64,000 nt of DNA from an uncultured Rhizobiaceae group bacterium (lineage in GTDB: Bacteria > Pseudomonadota > Alphaproteobacteria > Rhizobiales > Rhizobiaceae): the NCBI GenBank assembly GCA_947501445.1, contig CANMVS010000011.1:62001-126000 (forward strand), in the 5' to 3' direction. Position numbers and translations under genes: made by a program. Below, piece by piece: positions 44,822 to 55,520 of this stretch; positions within the stretch are counted from its first letter, which is position 1; every line of letters starts with the position of its first letter. Below the pieces are notes generated by a model. It made no database searches and was not told where the DNA came from. It saw only the letters and a list, made by a program, of their open reading frames with translations.

Positions 44822-45954
44822 CAATGCTGCCGGATTTCAAACTCGAAACTCATTTTTCCAAATGGGAATTCAAGGCGCGTCACCATTTGACTGCGTCTGA
44901 TGCACAATGCATTTCGATGGCTGATCTGTTGGCCATGGCTTCGCCAGAGGAGCGTGATGCATTCAACAATTTGTGGCTTGGATACACCGAAACCTTCGGG
45001 GCACCGGATTTGCGCCGCACAATTGCGGACACATTTGAGCACCGGTCAATGGACGAGATCTTGTGTTTTGCAGGGGCCAGCGAAGGTATTTTTGCAGCCA
45101 ATTCGGTTCTGCTGGACAAAGACAGCCATGCAATTGTCGTCACACCAAACTATCAGTCCCATGAAACACTGCCGCTTGCCATTTGCGAAGCCAGCGGTAT
45201 TCCATTGGATCCCGACGATGGATGGTCATTGGATATCGACCGGGTCGCTGCAGCAATCAGACCGAATACAAAGTTGATGACAATCAACTTCCCGCATAAT
45301 CCAACCGGTGCAATATTGCCGCGTGATCGCTATCAGGCCCTTATCGAATTGTGCCGGAAGCACGGCATTTACATTCTGCATGATGAAATTTTTAATGGTC
45401 TGGGACGCACCGGTGCTGAGCATTTGCCATTTATTGCTGATGTTTATGAACGTGGTCTTTCACTGAATGTGACGTCCAAGTCACTGGGACTGCCCGGGCT
45501 GCGCATCGGGTGGATTGCCTGTCAGGATGGTCAGGTCATCTCGAAAATGGAGCGCATGAAGCACTATCTGTCGATATGCAATTCAGCGCCGAGTGAACGT
45601 CTTGCAATGATCGCGCTTAACAACCGCGCGCAGTTGCTTGCGCGAAACCGTGCCATAATTGATGAGAATCTGCCCAAATGGACGGCGTTTTTCAATCGTC
45701 ATCCAGATCTGTTCGAATGGCGCATTCCCGATGGGTCCTGCATGGGGTTTCCGCGCTATCTTGGACCGGAAGGGGCAGAGGCCTTTGCTCAATCGCTGGT
45801 GGAGGATAGCGGTGTCTTGGTGCTGCCGGGGTCAATTTATTCAACACGGCTGGGTGACATGACGCCGGATCATTTTCGCATTGGATATGGACGTGATGGC
45901 CTGGATGAGGGCATTCGTGCAATGGAAAATCATGTCATGAGAAACAAAGGCTGA
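44818..45954 (+). CDS. PLP-dependent aminotransferase, class I/II, between ybgC and tolQ
   Basis: A 378-aa fold-type I enzyme. FAGASEGIFAANSVLL and NFPHNPTGAILPRDRY are in the large domain, YILHDEIFNGLGRTG holds the PLP-contacting Asp, TSKSLGLPGLRIGW contains the Schiff-base Lys, and FRIGYGRDG provides the carboxylate-binding Arg. The closest pattern I know is the VioD/capreomycidine-synthase-like subgroup, but the substrate is unknown. It starts within the ybgC stop (ATGA), so it is translationally coupled. ybgC is normally next to tolQ, making this an insertion into that junction. Confidence 0.85.
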   Translation: MTMLPDFKLETHFSKWEFKARHHLTASDAQCISMADLLAMASPEERDAFNNLWLGYTETFGAPDLRRTIADTFEHRSMDEILCFAGASEGIFAANSVLLDKDSHAIVVTPNYQSHETLPLAICEASGIPLDPDDGWSLDIDRVAAAIRPNTKLMTINFPHNPTGAILPRDRYQALIELCRKHGIYILHDEIFNGLGRTGAEHLPFIADVYERGLSLNVTSKSLGLPGLRIGWIACQDGQVISKMERMKHYLSICNSAPSERLAMIALNNRAQLLARNRAIIDENLPKWTAFFNRHPDLFEWRIPDGSCMGFPRYLGPEGAEAFAQSLVEDSGVLVLPGSIYSTRLGDMTPDHFRIGYGRDGLDEGIRAMENHVMRNKG

Positions 45955-46307
45955 CCTATCCAGGCTCGAGGTGCGATGCCAAAGGCGAATGAGCGCAGCA
46001 ATATTTGCCCCGTCAGAACCGCAAGACGGGCATGTTGTTGTGAATTAAACTGTTCAAGCTTTTGTTATCCGTTTCCTCTTGCCATAAATACTAACCAGTC
46101 ATTAACCATAACCATGTCTTAATGAAATTTGAGGGAAGGTGTGCGATATACGCGCCTTCCTTTGACCAAATTTTGCCGCGAAAAGGCGGGTTGGGTGTAT
46201 GAGACATAAATTAGAGCGTGCGAAACCGGACCGCGCGTCGGACAATTGCTGACGCTGCCAATTGGGCTGCGCGGTTTCCGGTTTATCGGGATCAAGGGTT
46301 GAAGCGA
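45955..46307 (+). promoter_or_regulatory. tolQ upstream region with a CtrA-like box
   Basis: About 350 bases without a gene. CTAA-CCAGTCA-TTAACC (46091-46107) fits the CtrA motif TTAA-N7-TTAACC with one mismatch. A GC-rich hairpin-like segment, CCCCGTC with GACGGG (about 46008-46030), may end the aminotransferase message. The box lies about 200 bp upstream of the tolQ ATG. Confidence 0.5.
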
Positions 46308-47024
46308 ATGGAACAGGTAGGATTGGCGGCCACAAGTGAAGTGACGCTCTGGTCTCTTTTCATACAAGCCGGTTTTGTGGTGAAACTTGTCATGGTGGGA
46401 TTGGTGGGCGCATCGATCTGGACCTGGGCGATTATCGTCGACAAAAGCATCAATTACCTGCGTGCACGTCGGCAATTTGATCGCTTTGAGCAGGTGTTCT
46501 GGTCCGGGCAGTCGCTGGAAGAACTTTACCAGATGCTGTCGGATCGCAGCACCAGCGGCATGAGCGCAATCTTTGTTTCCGCCATGCGTGAATGGAAAAA
46601 ATCCTTTGAACGCGGTGCCCGCTCTCCCATGGGTCTGCAGATGCGTATCGACAAGGCAATGGATGTGACGCTGGCGCGGGAGGCTGAAAAACTCGAAGCG
46701 CGTTTGGGTTCTCTTGCATCCATCGGTTCTGCTGCACCCTTTATAGGCCTGTTCGGAACGGTCGTGGGTATCATGACGTCCTTTCAGGCGATCGCCGGAT
46801 CGAAATCAACCAATCTTGCGGTGGTCGCACCGGGTATTGCCGAAGCATTGCTGGCAACGGCGATTGGCTTGCTGGCGGCGATCCCAGCGGTTATTGCCTA
46901 TAATAAATTTACCTCGGATGCGGGCAAGCTGACCGGGCGCATGGAGGGGTTTGCGGATGAATTTTCCGGCATCCTGTCGCGCCAGATTGACGAGAAATCG
47001 CAACAACGCCAGGCGGCAGAATAG
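46308..47024 (+). CDS. tolQ: Tol-Pal inner-membrane protein TolQ
   Basis: A 238-aa MotA/TolQ/ExbB-family protein with three membrane helices (about residues 18-38, 135-157 and 170-192). LGSLASIGSAAPFIGLFGTV and VGIMTSFQAIA then ALLATAIGLLAAIPAVIAYN are the proton-channel helices. With TolR it uses the proton gradient to pull on TolA and constrict the outer membrane at division. ATG 46308 gives the standard length. Confidence 0.95.
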   Translation: MEQVGLAATSEVTLWSLFIQAGFVVKLVMVGLVGASIWTWAIIVDKSINYLRARRQFDRFEQVFWSGQSLEELYQMLSDRSTSGMSAIFVSAMREWKKSFERGARSPMGLQMRIDKAMDVTLAREAEKLEARLGSLASIGSAAPFIGLFGTVVGIMTSFQAIAGSKSTNLAVVAPGIAEALLATAIGLLAAIPAVIAYNKFTSDAGKLTGRMEGFADEFSGILSRQIDEKSQQRQAAE

Positions 47025-47035
47025 AGGCACGATCC

Positions 47036-47494
47036 ATGGCCATGGGGACTCAAAATGCTGCTGGTGGAAGGCGTCGCGGTAATGGACACCGTCAGGGGCG
47101 AAAACGCCAGCCAATGAGTGAAATCAACGTCACACCCTTTGTGGATGTGATGCTGGTCCTGCTGATCATATTTATGGTGGCAGCGCCTCTGCTGACTGTT
47201 GGTGTTCCCATTGAGTTGCCGGAAACAGAAGCCAATTCGCTCAATTCCGAAACGCAACCGATTACCGTCTCGGTCAATCAGGATGGCAATATCTATTTGC
47301 AGGAAACTGAAATCCCGCTCGATGAAGTTGTTGCCAAGCTTCAGGCAATTGCGACAACAGGTTACCAGGAACGTATCTATGTGCGCGGCGACCGAAATGC
47401 TGATTACGGGACAGTCATGAAAGTCATGGCGCGTATCTCCTCAGCCGGTTATAAAAACCTTGGTCTTGTGACGCTCCAGGAGCAGGATGGTTGA
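47036..47494 (+). CDS. tolR: Tol-Pal inner-membrane protein TolR
   Basis: A 152-aa ExbD/TolR-family protein with one membrane helix (VDVMLVLLIIFMVAAPLLTV). The preceding MSEINVTPFVDVMLVLL segment contains the essential proton-binding Asp. The periplasmic domain (VSVNQDGNIYLQETEIPL, RIYVRGDRNADYGTVMKVM) is complete. The first 26 residues are basic and rich in Gly and Arg, a normal alphaproteobacterial extension. It follows tolQ by 11 bp. Confidence 0.95.
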   Translation: MAMGTQNAAGGRRRGNGHRQGRKRQPMSEINVTPFVDVMLVLLIIFMVAAPLLTVGVPIELPETEANSLNSETQPITVSVNQDGNIYLQETEIPLDEVVAKLQAIATTGYQERIYVRGDRNADYGTVMKVMARISSAGYKNLGLVTLQEQDG

Positions 47495-47503
47495 TCGCCG
47501 ACG

Positions 47504-48559
47504 ATGAAAATCGGAATTTTCATATCTGGACTGAGCCATGTGTTGCTTCTTAGCTGGGGCCTGTTCTGGCTGTCAGCGCCGCCGACCCACGAGACGCTTG
47601 AGATAGAAGCGCTGCCGGTGGATATTATTCCTGTTTCCTCCATCACACAGATCCAGCAGGGTGAGCGCACGGCTCCGGCTGAAGAAAAAGCCGCGCCGCT
47701 TCCAACAGACAGGCCAGAGCCTGTTGAGGATGCACAAAACACCGGTGACAATACGGTTGACCTGAAATCCACACGTGCTGAAAAACAGTCTGATACAACA
47801 GTGGAAGCAGCAGCGGAACCTGAAAAGGCCGATATTGCCGAGCCGATCCCATCGACAGAACCCAAAGCCGAGCCCCAGCCTGCCGAAAAACCCGAACCGG
47901 TAACCGCCACTGAGGTTGCGGCACTTCCCGAGCCGCAGCAGAAGGTCCTGCCTGATCCGGTGGCAGAAGCAATCGCGCAGTCTGCGGACGTGAAGCCAAA
48001 ATTTGAAACCCTGACAGACAATGTTCCCACACCAACGGCACGTCCGGAAAAACCCAAAGCCCAAACTGCCAAAACGCCGGAACGCAAGAATAATCAGGAC
48101 CGCAAGAAGACCACTAAAACCGCATCTGCCCAGGATAGTGATTTCAGTGCCGACGAAGTGGCAGCACTGCTGAACAGGCAGGACCCTGCGGGTGGTGGCG
48201 CCAAACGAAATCAACGTGAAGCAGCACTTGGCGGGCGTACGACGACGACTGGTTCAGAATTGTCGCAAAGTGAAATGGACGCACTTCGCGGCCAGATTCA
48301 ACGTTGCTGGCAGATCGTTCCGGGCTTGTCTGATGCTGCAGACGTGCGTATTCAGGTTACGATGCGGCTTGATCCATCGGGGAAAATCGAAGGGCAGCCA
48401 AGTGTCACTGCATCAGGCGGTTCCGACCAGGTGAGGCGAGTCCTTTCTGGCGGTGCACGGCGTGCAGTTCTACGGTGTGCTCCCTACGATCTTCCAGTAG
48501 AAAAATATGATGCCTGGGCGGATGTCATCGTGAATTTTGACCCAAGCCAGATGTTTTGA
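47504..48559 (+). CDS. tolA: Tol-Pal protein TolA
   Basis: A 351-aa protein anchored by one N-terminal helix ([19 protein letters not shown]). A long Pro/Glu/Ala/Lys-rich stretch (about residues 45-215) spans the periplasm, and the C-terminal domain (about 250-351: [40 protein letters not shown]) binds TolB and Pal side partners. The linker is proline-rich instead of the alanine/lysine helix of E. coli TolA. It precedes tolB by 10 bp. Confidence 0.93.
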   Translation: MKIGIFISGLSHVLLLSWGLFWLSAPPTHETLEIEALPVDIIPVSSITQIQQGERTAPAEEKAAPLPTDRPEPVEDAQNTGDNTVDLKSTRAEKQSDTTVEAAAEPEKADIAEPIPSTEPKAEPQPAEKPEPVTATEVAALPEPQQKVLPDPVAEAIAQSADVKPKFETLTDNVPTPTARPEKPKAQTAKTPERKNNQDRKKTTKTASAQDSDFSADEVAALLNRQDPAGGGAKRNQREAALGGRTTTTGSELSQSEMDALRGQIQRCWQIVPGLSDAADVRIQVTMRLDPSGKIEGQPSVTASGGSDQVRRVLSGGARRAVLRCAPYDLPVEKYDAWADVIVNFDPSQMF

Positions 48560-48569
48560 GGAAACGACC

Positions 48570-49916
48570 TTGAACCTTTTTAAGAAAACCAACGCAAAGC
48601 CGGTAACGGCCGGGCTTCACAAAATCGTCCTCTTTTGGATTGTAGTGATGTCCGGGCTCTCTCTGGCTCACAATACTGCCTATGCCGTTGTTGAAATTGA
48701 CATCACTCAGGGCAATGTCGAGCCGCTGCCAATGGCGGTAACGGACTTTGTCTCCGATGATGACATTGGCACCAAAATTTCCGGGGTCATTGCCGAGGAT
48801 CTCAGGAGATCCGGCCTGTTTGCGCCTATTAACAAGGCAGCCTTCATTCAGAATATTTCCAATCCGGATGTGTCGCCACGTTTTGAAGATTGGCGCATAA
48901 TCAACGCTCAGGCTCTGGTTGTGGGGCGCGTCAGTCGGGAAACCGATGGCCGTTTGCGTACCGAGTTTCGTTTGTGGGACACATTTGCTGCAGAACAATT
49001 GCTTGGACAGCAGTTTTTCACCCGACCGGAAAACTGGCGCCGGGTCGCCCATATCATTGCTGACGCCATTTATGAAAAGCTGACCGGCGAACATGGTTAT
49101 TTCGATACACGGGTTGTTTTTGTATCCGAAAGCGGGCCCCGCAATGATCGCAAGAAACAACTTGCCATTATGGACCAGGATGGAGAAAACCTGCGCTTTT
49201 TGACCAATGGTGATGATCTGGTGCTGACACCACGGTTTTCACCCAGCCGCCAGGAAGTTACCTACATGTCTTTTGCGCAGGGCCAGCCAAGGGTCTACCT
49301 GTTGCAGCTCGAGACAGGTCAACGGGAGATTGTCGGAAATTTCCCCGGCATGACATTTTCACCGAGGTTTTCACCTGATGGTCAAAAAGTGATCATGAGC
49401 CTTGAGCAGGATGGCAATGCCAATATTTACACCATGGACCTGCGCTCCAGAAAGACCACGCGACTGTCCAATACCTCCGCCATCGATACCTCACCCTCCT
49501 ATTCACCCGACAGCAACCAGATCGTGTTTGAATCGGACAGGGGCGGCAGGCAGCAGCTCTATGTGATGAATGCCGATGGCAGCGATCAAAAGCGCATTTC
49601 CTTTGGTGATGGTTCCTATTCCACGCCGGTCTGGTCACCGCGCGGTGATCTGATTGCCTTTACAAAACAGTCCGGTGGAAAATTTTCGATTGGCGTGATG
49701 CGCCCTGATGGTTCGGGTGAACGTATTTTGACAACCGGATTTCATAATGAAGGGCCAACATGGTCACCAAACGGCCGTGTCATCATGTTTTTCAGGCAAC
49801 CGGCTGGAGCGTCGGGGCCGCAACTTTATTCGATTGATCTGACCGGCTATAACGAACAAAGGGTTGATACACCCAATTTTGGATCGGACCCGGCCTGGTC
49901 ACCGCTGCTGAAATGA
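48570..49916 (+). CDS. tolB: Tol-Pal periplasmic beta-propeller TolB
   Basis: A 448-aa exported protein. A signal peptide ([21 protein letters not shown]) is followed by the N-terminal domain ([17 protein letters not shown]) and a six-bladed propeller with repeats like [40 protein letters not shown] and [20 protein letters not shown]. It binds Pal and TolA. TTG 48570, behind GAGGAAAC, is preferred over TTG 48537, which would overlap tolA. Confidence 0.95.
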   Translation: MNLFKKTNAKPVTAGLHKIVLFWIVVMSGLSLAHNTAYAVVEIDITQGNVEPLPMAVTDFVSDDDIGTKISGVIAEDLRRSGLFAPINKAAFIQNISNPDVSPRFEDWRIINAQALVVGRVSRETDGRLRTEFRLWDTFAAEQLLGQQFFTRPENWRRVAHIIADAIYEKLTGEHGYFDTRVVFVSESGPRNDRKKQLAIMDQDGENLRFLTNGDDLVLTPRFSPSRQEVTYMSFAQGQPRVYLLQLETGQREIVGNFPGMTFSPRFSPDGQKVIMSLEQDGNANIYTMDLRSRKTTRLSNTSAIDTSPSYSPDSNQIVFESDRGGRQQLYVMNADGSDQKRISFGDGSYSTPVWSPRGDLIAFTKQSGGKFSIGVMRPDGSGERILTTGFHNEGPTWSPNGRVIMFFRQPAGASGPQLYSIDLTGYNEQRVDTPNFGSDPAWSPLLK

Positions 49917-50091
49917 CGGACTTGACTGCATAAACACGCCAAAACATGCGTGTTTAGTGTTTTTATGCGGGATAATCTGTCGCAACCATGCCGTAATCTG
50001 CTGTATAAGAGGTCGGCAACCCACAATGGACCATGCGGATGTCCATGGTGGAATATATTTTGAATAAGTCGTCAATTCGAGGAGACTGACT

Positions 50092-50598
50092 ATGAACCTG
50101 CTGATGAGCGTATCGCGTAATCCGGTTGCGCTTGGGCTTGCTGTTGCGCTTGCCCTGACTGGATGTGCGTCGAAAAATTCGCTGCCCAACAGCCCCGGTG
50201 AACTTGGTCTTGCGGCAAATGGCGCAAAACCGGGATCCCAACAGGATCTGACACTGAACGTCGGAGACAGGATCTTTTTTGACACGGATTCGGCTGCCAT
50301 AAGGGCCGATTCGGCGGCAACGCTGACACGTCAGGCGCAATGGTTGGCAAAATACTCCAATGAGAACGTAACCATTGACGGCCATGCGGATGAACGCGGC
50401 ACACGTGAATACAATCTGGCTCTTGGCGCACGCCGCGCGGCTGCCGCCCGATCGTTTTTGATCTCCAAGGGAGTTGCGGCCAACCGGATCAAGACGATTT
50501 CCTACGGCAAGGAAAGACCCGTTGCGGTTTGTGATGACATTTCCTGCTGGTCGCAAAACAGACGTGCGGTTACAGTTGTAAAGGGCGCTGGAAGCTGA
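50092..50598 (+). CDS. pal: Peptidoglycan-associated lipoprotein Pal
   Basis: A 168-aa outer-membrane lipoprotein. The lipobox is LTGC (LALTGCASK), with cysteine near residue 24. The OmpA-like peptidoglycan-binding domain is seen in IFFDTDSAAIRADSAATLTR and NVTIDGHADERGTREYNLAL followed by GARRAAAARSFL. GAGGAGA precedes the ATG. Repeat copy 9 lies between pal and the next operon gene, cpoB. Confidence 0.96.
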   Translation: MNLLMSVSRNPVALGLAVALALTGCASKNSLPNSPGELGLAANGAKPGSQQDLTLNVGDRIFFDTDSAAIRADSAATLTRQAQWLAKYSNENVTIDGHADERGTREYNLALGARRAAAARSFLISKGVAANRIKTISYGKERPVAVCDDISCWSQNRRAVTVVKGAGS

Positions 50599-50686
50599 AC
50601 CGTCATGATCGTGTGAACAATATATGATCTGTGTGGCTCGTCTCATCTGGTCTGAATAATATTGGTCGCCCTGGTTTTGACCACTG

Positions 50687-50783
50687 GTCCGTTGCACGTA
50701 TTGTCAGAAACGGGACAATGGTGTCGGCCTTTTATATTGTTGGTGCATTCAGGTTTTGCCGATTCCGTCAAAACCTGAATTGC
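50687..50783 (+). repeat. Dispersed 100-bp repeat, copy 9, inside the tol-pal operon
   Basis: A full-length copy with a perfect right hairpin CAGGTTTTG-N10-CAAAACCTG and right end ATTGCTCTA. It lies 88 bp after the pal stop and 60 bp before the cpoB start, with its hairpins in the orientation met last by transcription from pal. Confidence 0.92.
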
Positions 50784-50843
50784 TCTATAGTGCTGGCCGG
50801 TAAAGTGCTTGCTGTCGTGTTGAATGAAACAGGTAACAACGAA

Positions 50844-51800
50844 ATGACTGTGTATCCCCGACTAATTGCTGCATGTGTTGCGAGTTTGCTGTTGCCAGGT
50901 CTGGCACAGGCCGCACTGTCTTCATCGGCGCAGCAAATGCAGATCAATGCATCGCCGCCGCTCCATGTTTCGTCCGCTAAAATCATCTCTCCTGCTGAGC
51001 CGGTCGGCGCGCCGGTTCTATTGGCGCAGGCGGGAGACAATACCTTTCGGCTTGGACAGCTTGAAGAGCGTGTACGCGATTTGACCGGCAGACTTGAAGA
51101 ACAGAATTTTCTGCTGCTGGAAATGCAGGAACGCATGCGCCAGATGCAGGAAGACAATGAGTTTCGCTTTCAGGAAATTGAAAGCAAGGGCACAGACAGA
51201 AGTGACGCGGGTGATGCTGCTCCTGCCCAAAAAAATACCGATGTTGCAGTTATTGCCCAACCGGATGAGACAAATGACCCATCCGTATCCTCAGGCACAC
51301 TTGGCACCGTGACTTTTGATCAGGATGGCAATCTGGTTGATGGGCAGGTCGATGGCCAGGTCGACGGACAGCAGGATATCGCTCAGGACCCGACCAAAAC
51401 AGCGTCTTTACCTGAAAGCGGTCCTGCAAGGCTCTATGCAACCGGTTATAATCATATTCTGACAGGAGACTATGCGCAGGCAGAGGCGGCATTTGCCCAA
51501 TATGTGGCGGAATACCCCCAGGGTGAACAGGTATCCGATGCCTATTTCTGGCTCGGTGAGGCACAATATGGTCAGACGTCCTATCATCAGGCGGCCAAAA
51601 CCCTGTTGAGCGCGCACAAGAAATATCCCGAATCGCCCAAGGCACCGGAGATGCTGTTGAAGCTGGGAATGTCGCTTGCCGCTCTGGACAACAGAGATAC
51701 AGCCTGTGCCACCTACCGCGAAGTACTGACCCGGTATCCCGGGTCAAGCGAAGCCGTCAAAAACAAAGTTGCGGTTGAACAGAGCCGTATGAGTTGTTAG
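50844..51800 (+). CDS. cpoB: Cell division coordinator CpoB (YbgF)
   Basis: A 318-aa periplasmic protein. It has a signal peptide (LIAACVASLLLPGLAQA), an N-terminal trimerising coiled coil (FRLGQLEERVRDLTGRLEEQ and NFLLLEMQERMRQMQEDNEF), a linker with a short tandem run DGQVDGQVDGQ, and C-terminal tetratricopeptide repeats (ILTGDYAQAEAAFAQYVAEY; DAYFWLGEAQYGQTSYHQAA; DNRDTACATYREVLTRYPGS). It ties peptidoglycan synthesis to Tol constriction. ATG 50844 has AGGTAA upstream. Confidence 0.92.
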   Translation: MTVYPRLIAACVASLLLPGLAQAALSSSAQQMQINASPPLHVSSAKIISPAEPVGAPVLLAQAGDNTFRLGQLEERVRDLTGRLEEQNFLLLEMQERMRQMQEDNEFRFQEIESKGTDRSDAGDAAPAQKNTDVAVIAQPDETNDPSVSSGTLGTVTFDQDGNLVDGQVDGQVDGQQDIAQDPTKTASLPESGPARLYATGYNHILTGDYAQAEAAFAQYVAEYPQGEQVSDAYFWLGEAQYGQTSYHQAAKTLLSAHKKYPESPKAPEMLLKLGMSLAALDNRDTACATYREVLTRYPGSSEAVKNKVAVEQSRMSC

Positions 51801-51810
51801 CTGAACTGTC

Positions 51811-53136
51811 GTGGCAGACCGTTCACCAGAACTGGCGATAGACGCATTTTTCAAACAACTTTCTCCCTGTGATACTTTATGCGTTGCCGTATCAGGTGGC
51901 AGCGATTCCACAGCGCTTTTGCATCTTTTACATCAGTATCTGGCCGATCATGAGGGCCCGCGGCTGGTTGCTGTAACGGTTGATCATGGCCTGCGGACAG
52001 CAGCGCGCGATGAAGCGCAGCAGGTCGCTGCCTTATGCGCGACGCTGAATATCCAACATCACATCGTCATCTGGGATGGCCAAAAATCAAAAACGGGCGT
52101 GCAGGATGCAGCGCGCAATGCGCGATACGCACTGCTGCGGCAGACCGCACTTGCCTGTGGTGCAGGCGCCATTGTTACAGCGCATACGCGGGATGATCAG
52201 GTTGAAACCATTCGCATGCGCCGACGACGCGGGACGGGGCGCGGATTATCCGGAATGGCGCAAAGTGTGCTCTACAACCGCGATTGCTGGATATTGCGGC
52301 CATTGCTTGAGGTGCGAAAGCAGGCGCTGCGCGACCATTTGAAGCAGGCCGGTATCGGCTGGCTGGATGATCCGAGCAACCTGGATCGCCGGTATGAGCG
52401 TGTGCGTATTCGGCTGGATGAGAGCAATCCGGCAGAGGACGATGAATTGCTCTCCATGGTCTCGGCGATGACGCAGGCACGCCACAAGGAAGCGGAAAGT
52501 CTTGGGCGTTTTCTCAAAGACAACGTTATTGTTCACGCTGACATGATTGTAGAATTGCCGCAAGTGCCTGAAATTCTCTCGGATCATCTGCAGCAGGCTG
52601 TCGCCCTGATGGCGGCGCTGATGGGAGGGCGTGCCTATTTGCCCGGTGCGCGTTCGCAAGATCAGATTGCCCGGTTTTGTGCCGGCGGTGGTGCACCGCG
52701 AATCACGTTAAGCCGTTCCGTGCTTGATCGACGGGCACAGTCGATATTCATCTATCGTGAAACGCGCGGACTGCCGCGTATGTCGATAGAGCCAGACAGC
52801 ACAATTGTTTGGGACGGTCGCCACCAGATTACCAATCTGGCCAGCAGCGGGGCCATTCTTATCGGTCCGGCAGGCAAATGGCAGGATCCATCTTTGGCTG
52901 AATTGCCCGGCAATGTTCCACCGGGCGTAATCTCAAGGGCACGGGGTGCTCAACCGGTAATAATTTCAAGTGGAGATGTGCCTGTGTCAACGAATGCAGT
53001 CAGTGCCGCAGGTCAGGCTTCAATTTCACGCTACCTGACACATTTTGACCTGTTTTTGCCTGATTTTGAGTGTATGGTTGCAAACAGCTGTGCAACAGTT
53101 TTCGGGTTGCCGGCCTATCCGCCGTCGCCTTTGTAG
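51811..53136 (+). CDS. tilS: tRNA(Ile)-lysidine synthase
   Basis: A 441-aa N-type ATP pyrophosphatase that adds lysine to cytidine 34 of tRNA-Ile(CAU). The PP-loop is CVAVSGGSDSTALLHLL; VDHGLRTAARDEAQQVAALC and TAHTRDDQVETIRMRRRRGT are further family signatures (HTxDDQxET). The start is GTG 51811, 10 bp after the cpoB stop, so it is likely in the tol-pal message. Confidence 0.93.
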   Translation: MADRSPELAIDAFFKQLSPCDTLCVAVSGGSDSTALLHLLHQYLADHEGPRLVAVTVDHGLRTAARDEAQQVAALCATLNIQHHIVIWDGQKSKTGVQDAARNARYALLRQTALACGAGAIVTAHTRDDQVETIRMRRRRGTGRGLSGMAQSVLYNRDCWILRPLLEVRKQALRDHLKQAGIGWLDDPSNLDRRYERVRIRLDESNPAEDDELLSMVSAMTQARHKEAESLGRFLKDNVIVHADMIVELPQVPEILSDHLQQAVALMAALMGGRAYLPGARSQDQIARFCAGGGAPRITLSRSVLDRRAQSIFIYRETRGLPRMSIEPDSTIVWDGRHQITNLASSGAILIGPAGKWQDPSLAELPGNVPPGVISRARGAQPVIISSGDVPVSTNAVSAAGQASISRYLTHFDLFLPDFECMVANSCATVFGLPAYPPSPL

Positions 53137-53284
53137 AAAGTCGACAGTAAGTTTCTGCTATTATTTAGCCAAGTTGCGTCTTGGAAGTCTCTGCTGGCCT
53201 TGGCAAGGGGCAAAGAGACACCTATGTTAGGGCTTGTGAGTTTGCCTGCCGTTTTGCAGGCTGTGTGATGTTCCGGGGAACCGT

Positions 53285-55228
53285 ATGAACCCAAATTTCA
53301 GAAATTTTGCCCTCTGGGCAATCATTGCCCTGCTTCTTATAGCTTTGTTCAACATGTTTCAGGGACCGAGTGAGCGCAGCTCCTCGCGGGAAATCTCCTA
53401 TTCCCAGTTTCTGGCGGATGTTGATAATGGCACAATCCGCAAGGTAAAAATTGTCGGTGACACGATTTCCGGCGACTATGCGGAAGGCGGCAAGACCTTT
53501 CAAACCTATTCACCCGGCGATTCAGGTCTCGTTGCCCGTCTGGAAGACAAGGGAGTGGCGATTACTGCTGCACCGGAAGTGGACGGATCAAATACGATCT
53601 TTGGTTATCTGATTTCCTGGTTGCCCATCCTGCTTATTCTGGGTGTGTGGATATTCTTCATGCGTCAGATGCAGGGCGGCTCACGCGGTGCAATGGGCTT
53701 TGGTAAATCAAAAGCCAAATTGCTGACTGAGTCCCACGGGCGTGTGACATTTGATGATGTTGCCGGTGTTGATGAAGCCAAGGAAGATCTCGAAGAGATT
53801 GTTGAGTTTCTGCGTGACCCGCAAAAATTCCAGCGTTTGGGCGGACGCATTCCGCGCGGCGTATTGCTGGTTGGACCTCCCGGTACCGGTAAGACACTTC
53901 TTGCCCGTTCAGTTGCCGGAGAGGCGGCGGTGCCGTTCTTTACGATCTCGGGGTCTGACTTTGTTGAAATGTTTGTCGGTGTCGGCGCAAGCCGCGTGCG
54001 TGACATGTTTGAACAGGCAAAGAAAAATGCACCCTGTATCATTTTCATTGACGAGATCGACGCTGTGGGTAGACACCGTGGCGCTGGTCTTGGCGGCGGT
54101 AATGATGAACGTGAACAGACGCTCAACCAGCTTCTGGTCGAGATGGATGGCTTTGAAGCCAATGAAGGCGTCATTTTGATTGCCGCAACGAACCGTCCCG
54201 ATGTTCTTGATCCGGCGCTGTTGCGGCCTGGTCGTTTTGACCGGCAGGTTGTGGTACCCAATCCTGATATCATCGGCCGTGAACGCATCCTCAAGGTTCA
54301 TGTGCGTAACGTGCCACTGGCGCCAAATGTTGATTTGAAAGTAATCGCACGTGGTACGCCGGGTTTTTCCGGTGCGGATTTGATGAACCTTGTCAATGAA
54401 TCGGCCCTGATGGCTGCAAGGCGCAATAAACGTCTTGTTACGATGCTTGAGTTCGAAGACGCCAAGGATAAGGTGATGATGGGCGCAGAGCGGCGTTCAA
54501 GTGCCATGACGCAGGAAGAGAAAAAGCTGACGGCCTATCATGAAGCCGGCCATGCTATTGTTGCCATGAAAGTGAAATCGGCAGACCCGGTTCACAAGGC
54601 AACGATCATTCCACGCGGACGGGCACTGGGCATGGTGATGCAATTGCCGGAAGGTGATCGCTATTCCATGAGCTACACCTATATGGTTTCCCGTTTGGCG
54701 ATCATGATGGGCGGCCGTGTTGCCGAAGAGCTGACCTTTGGTAAGGAAAATATCACATCCGGCGCGTCTTCAGATATTGAACAGGCGACAAAGCTTGCGC
54801 GTGCGATGGTTACGCAATGGGGCTTTTCGGATAAGCTGGGTCTGGTTTCCTATGGTGAGAACCAGCAGGAGGTCTTCCTTGGACATTCGGTCGCTCAGCA
54901 AAAGAATGTTTCAGAATCAACGGCTCAGACAATCGACAGTGAAGTGCACCGGCTGATTGACGAAGCCTATAAGTCCGCACGAAAAATATTGTCGGAAGAC
55001 AATGATGATTTCAAAACACTTGCGGAAGGATTGCTGGAATATGAGACCCTTTCCGGTGATGAGATAAAGGCTCTGTTGCGGGGTGAAAAACCGGCGCGTG
55101 ATATGGGTGATGATACACCACCGTCACGTGGTTCTGCTGTCCCCAAGACTGGTGGAAAGAGTCAGGAAGACAAGGAAAGCTCTGACGAGAAGAAACCTGA
55201 CGCCGGACTGGAACCTCAGCCACAGTAA
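53285..55228 (+). CDS. ftsH: ATP-dependent zinc metalloprotease FtsH
   Basis: A 647-aa hexameric inner-membrane protease. Helices at about residues 7-25 and 105-125 flank a small periplasmic domain. The AAA domain has [18 protein letters not shown] (Walker A), [17 protein letters not shown] (Walker B) and an SRH ending [11 protein letters not shown]. The zinc protease site is [13 protein letters not shown]. The acidic, lysine-rich C-terminal tail ([16 protein letters not shown]) is disordered. A strong terminator follows. Confidence 0.97.
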   Translation: MNPNFRNFALWAIIALLLIALFNMFQGPSERSSSREISYSQFLADVDNGTIRKVKIVGDTISGDYAEGGKTFQTYSPGDSGLVARLEDKGVAITAAPEVDGSNTIFGYLISWLPILLILGVWIFFMRQMQGGSRGAMGFGKSKAKLLTESHGRVTFDDVAGVDEAKEDLEEIVEFLRDPQKFQRLGGRIPRGVLLVGPPGTGKTLLARSVAGEAAVPFFTISGSDFVEMFVGVGASRVRDMFEQAKKNAPCIIFIDEIDAVGRHRGAGLGGGNDEREQTLNQLLVEMDGFEANEGVILIAATNRPDVLDPALLRPGRFDRQVVVPNPDIIGRERILKVHVRNVPLAPNVDLKVIARGTPGFSGADLMNLVNESALMAARRNKRLVTMLEFEDAKDKVMMGAERRSSAMTQEEKKLTAYHEAGHAIVAMKVKSADPVHKATIIPRGRALGMVMQLPEGDRYSMSYTYMVSRLAIMMGGRVAEELTFGKENITSGASSDIEQATKLARAMVTQWGFSDKLGLVSYGENQQEVFLGHSVAQQKNVSESTAQTIDSEVHRLIDEAYKSARKILSEDNDDFKTLAEGLLEYETLSGDEIKALLRGEKPARDMGDDTPPSRGSAVPKTGGKSQEDKESSDEKKPDAGLEPQPQ

Positions 55229-55251
55229 CGGACCGTCAATATTAAGATGAC

Positions 55252-55281
55252 AAAATGGCCGCATAGTGCGGCCATTTTTTT
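55252..55281 (+). terminator. Rho-independent terminator after ftsH
   Basis: AAAATGGCCGCA (55252-55263), loop TAG, TGCGGCCATTTT (55267-55278) form a perfect 12-bp stem running into a T-tract. This ends the tilS-ftsH message. Confidence 0.9.
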
Positions 55282-55520
55282 ATTCTCGGGACTGGCTGCT
55301 ACTTGGCTGGCTTCGCACAGCATTTGCTGTGATAAAGGTTTTTTGAAATTTTCCTGGTTGGAAAATGGCAAAGCGAATTGAGGTATGTTTTTTAACCCGA
55401 ATTTCGTTGGGGTGATTGGCATGCCGGGAAATGCGTCTGAATGTGATCATAATCCGTTGCTACGGAAGTGATCGAAATGCAAATGGCCCGGTTGAACCGG
55501 GTGGTAAATCGGGGGACTTC

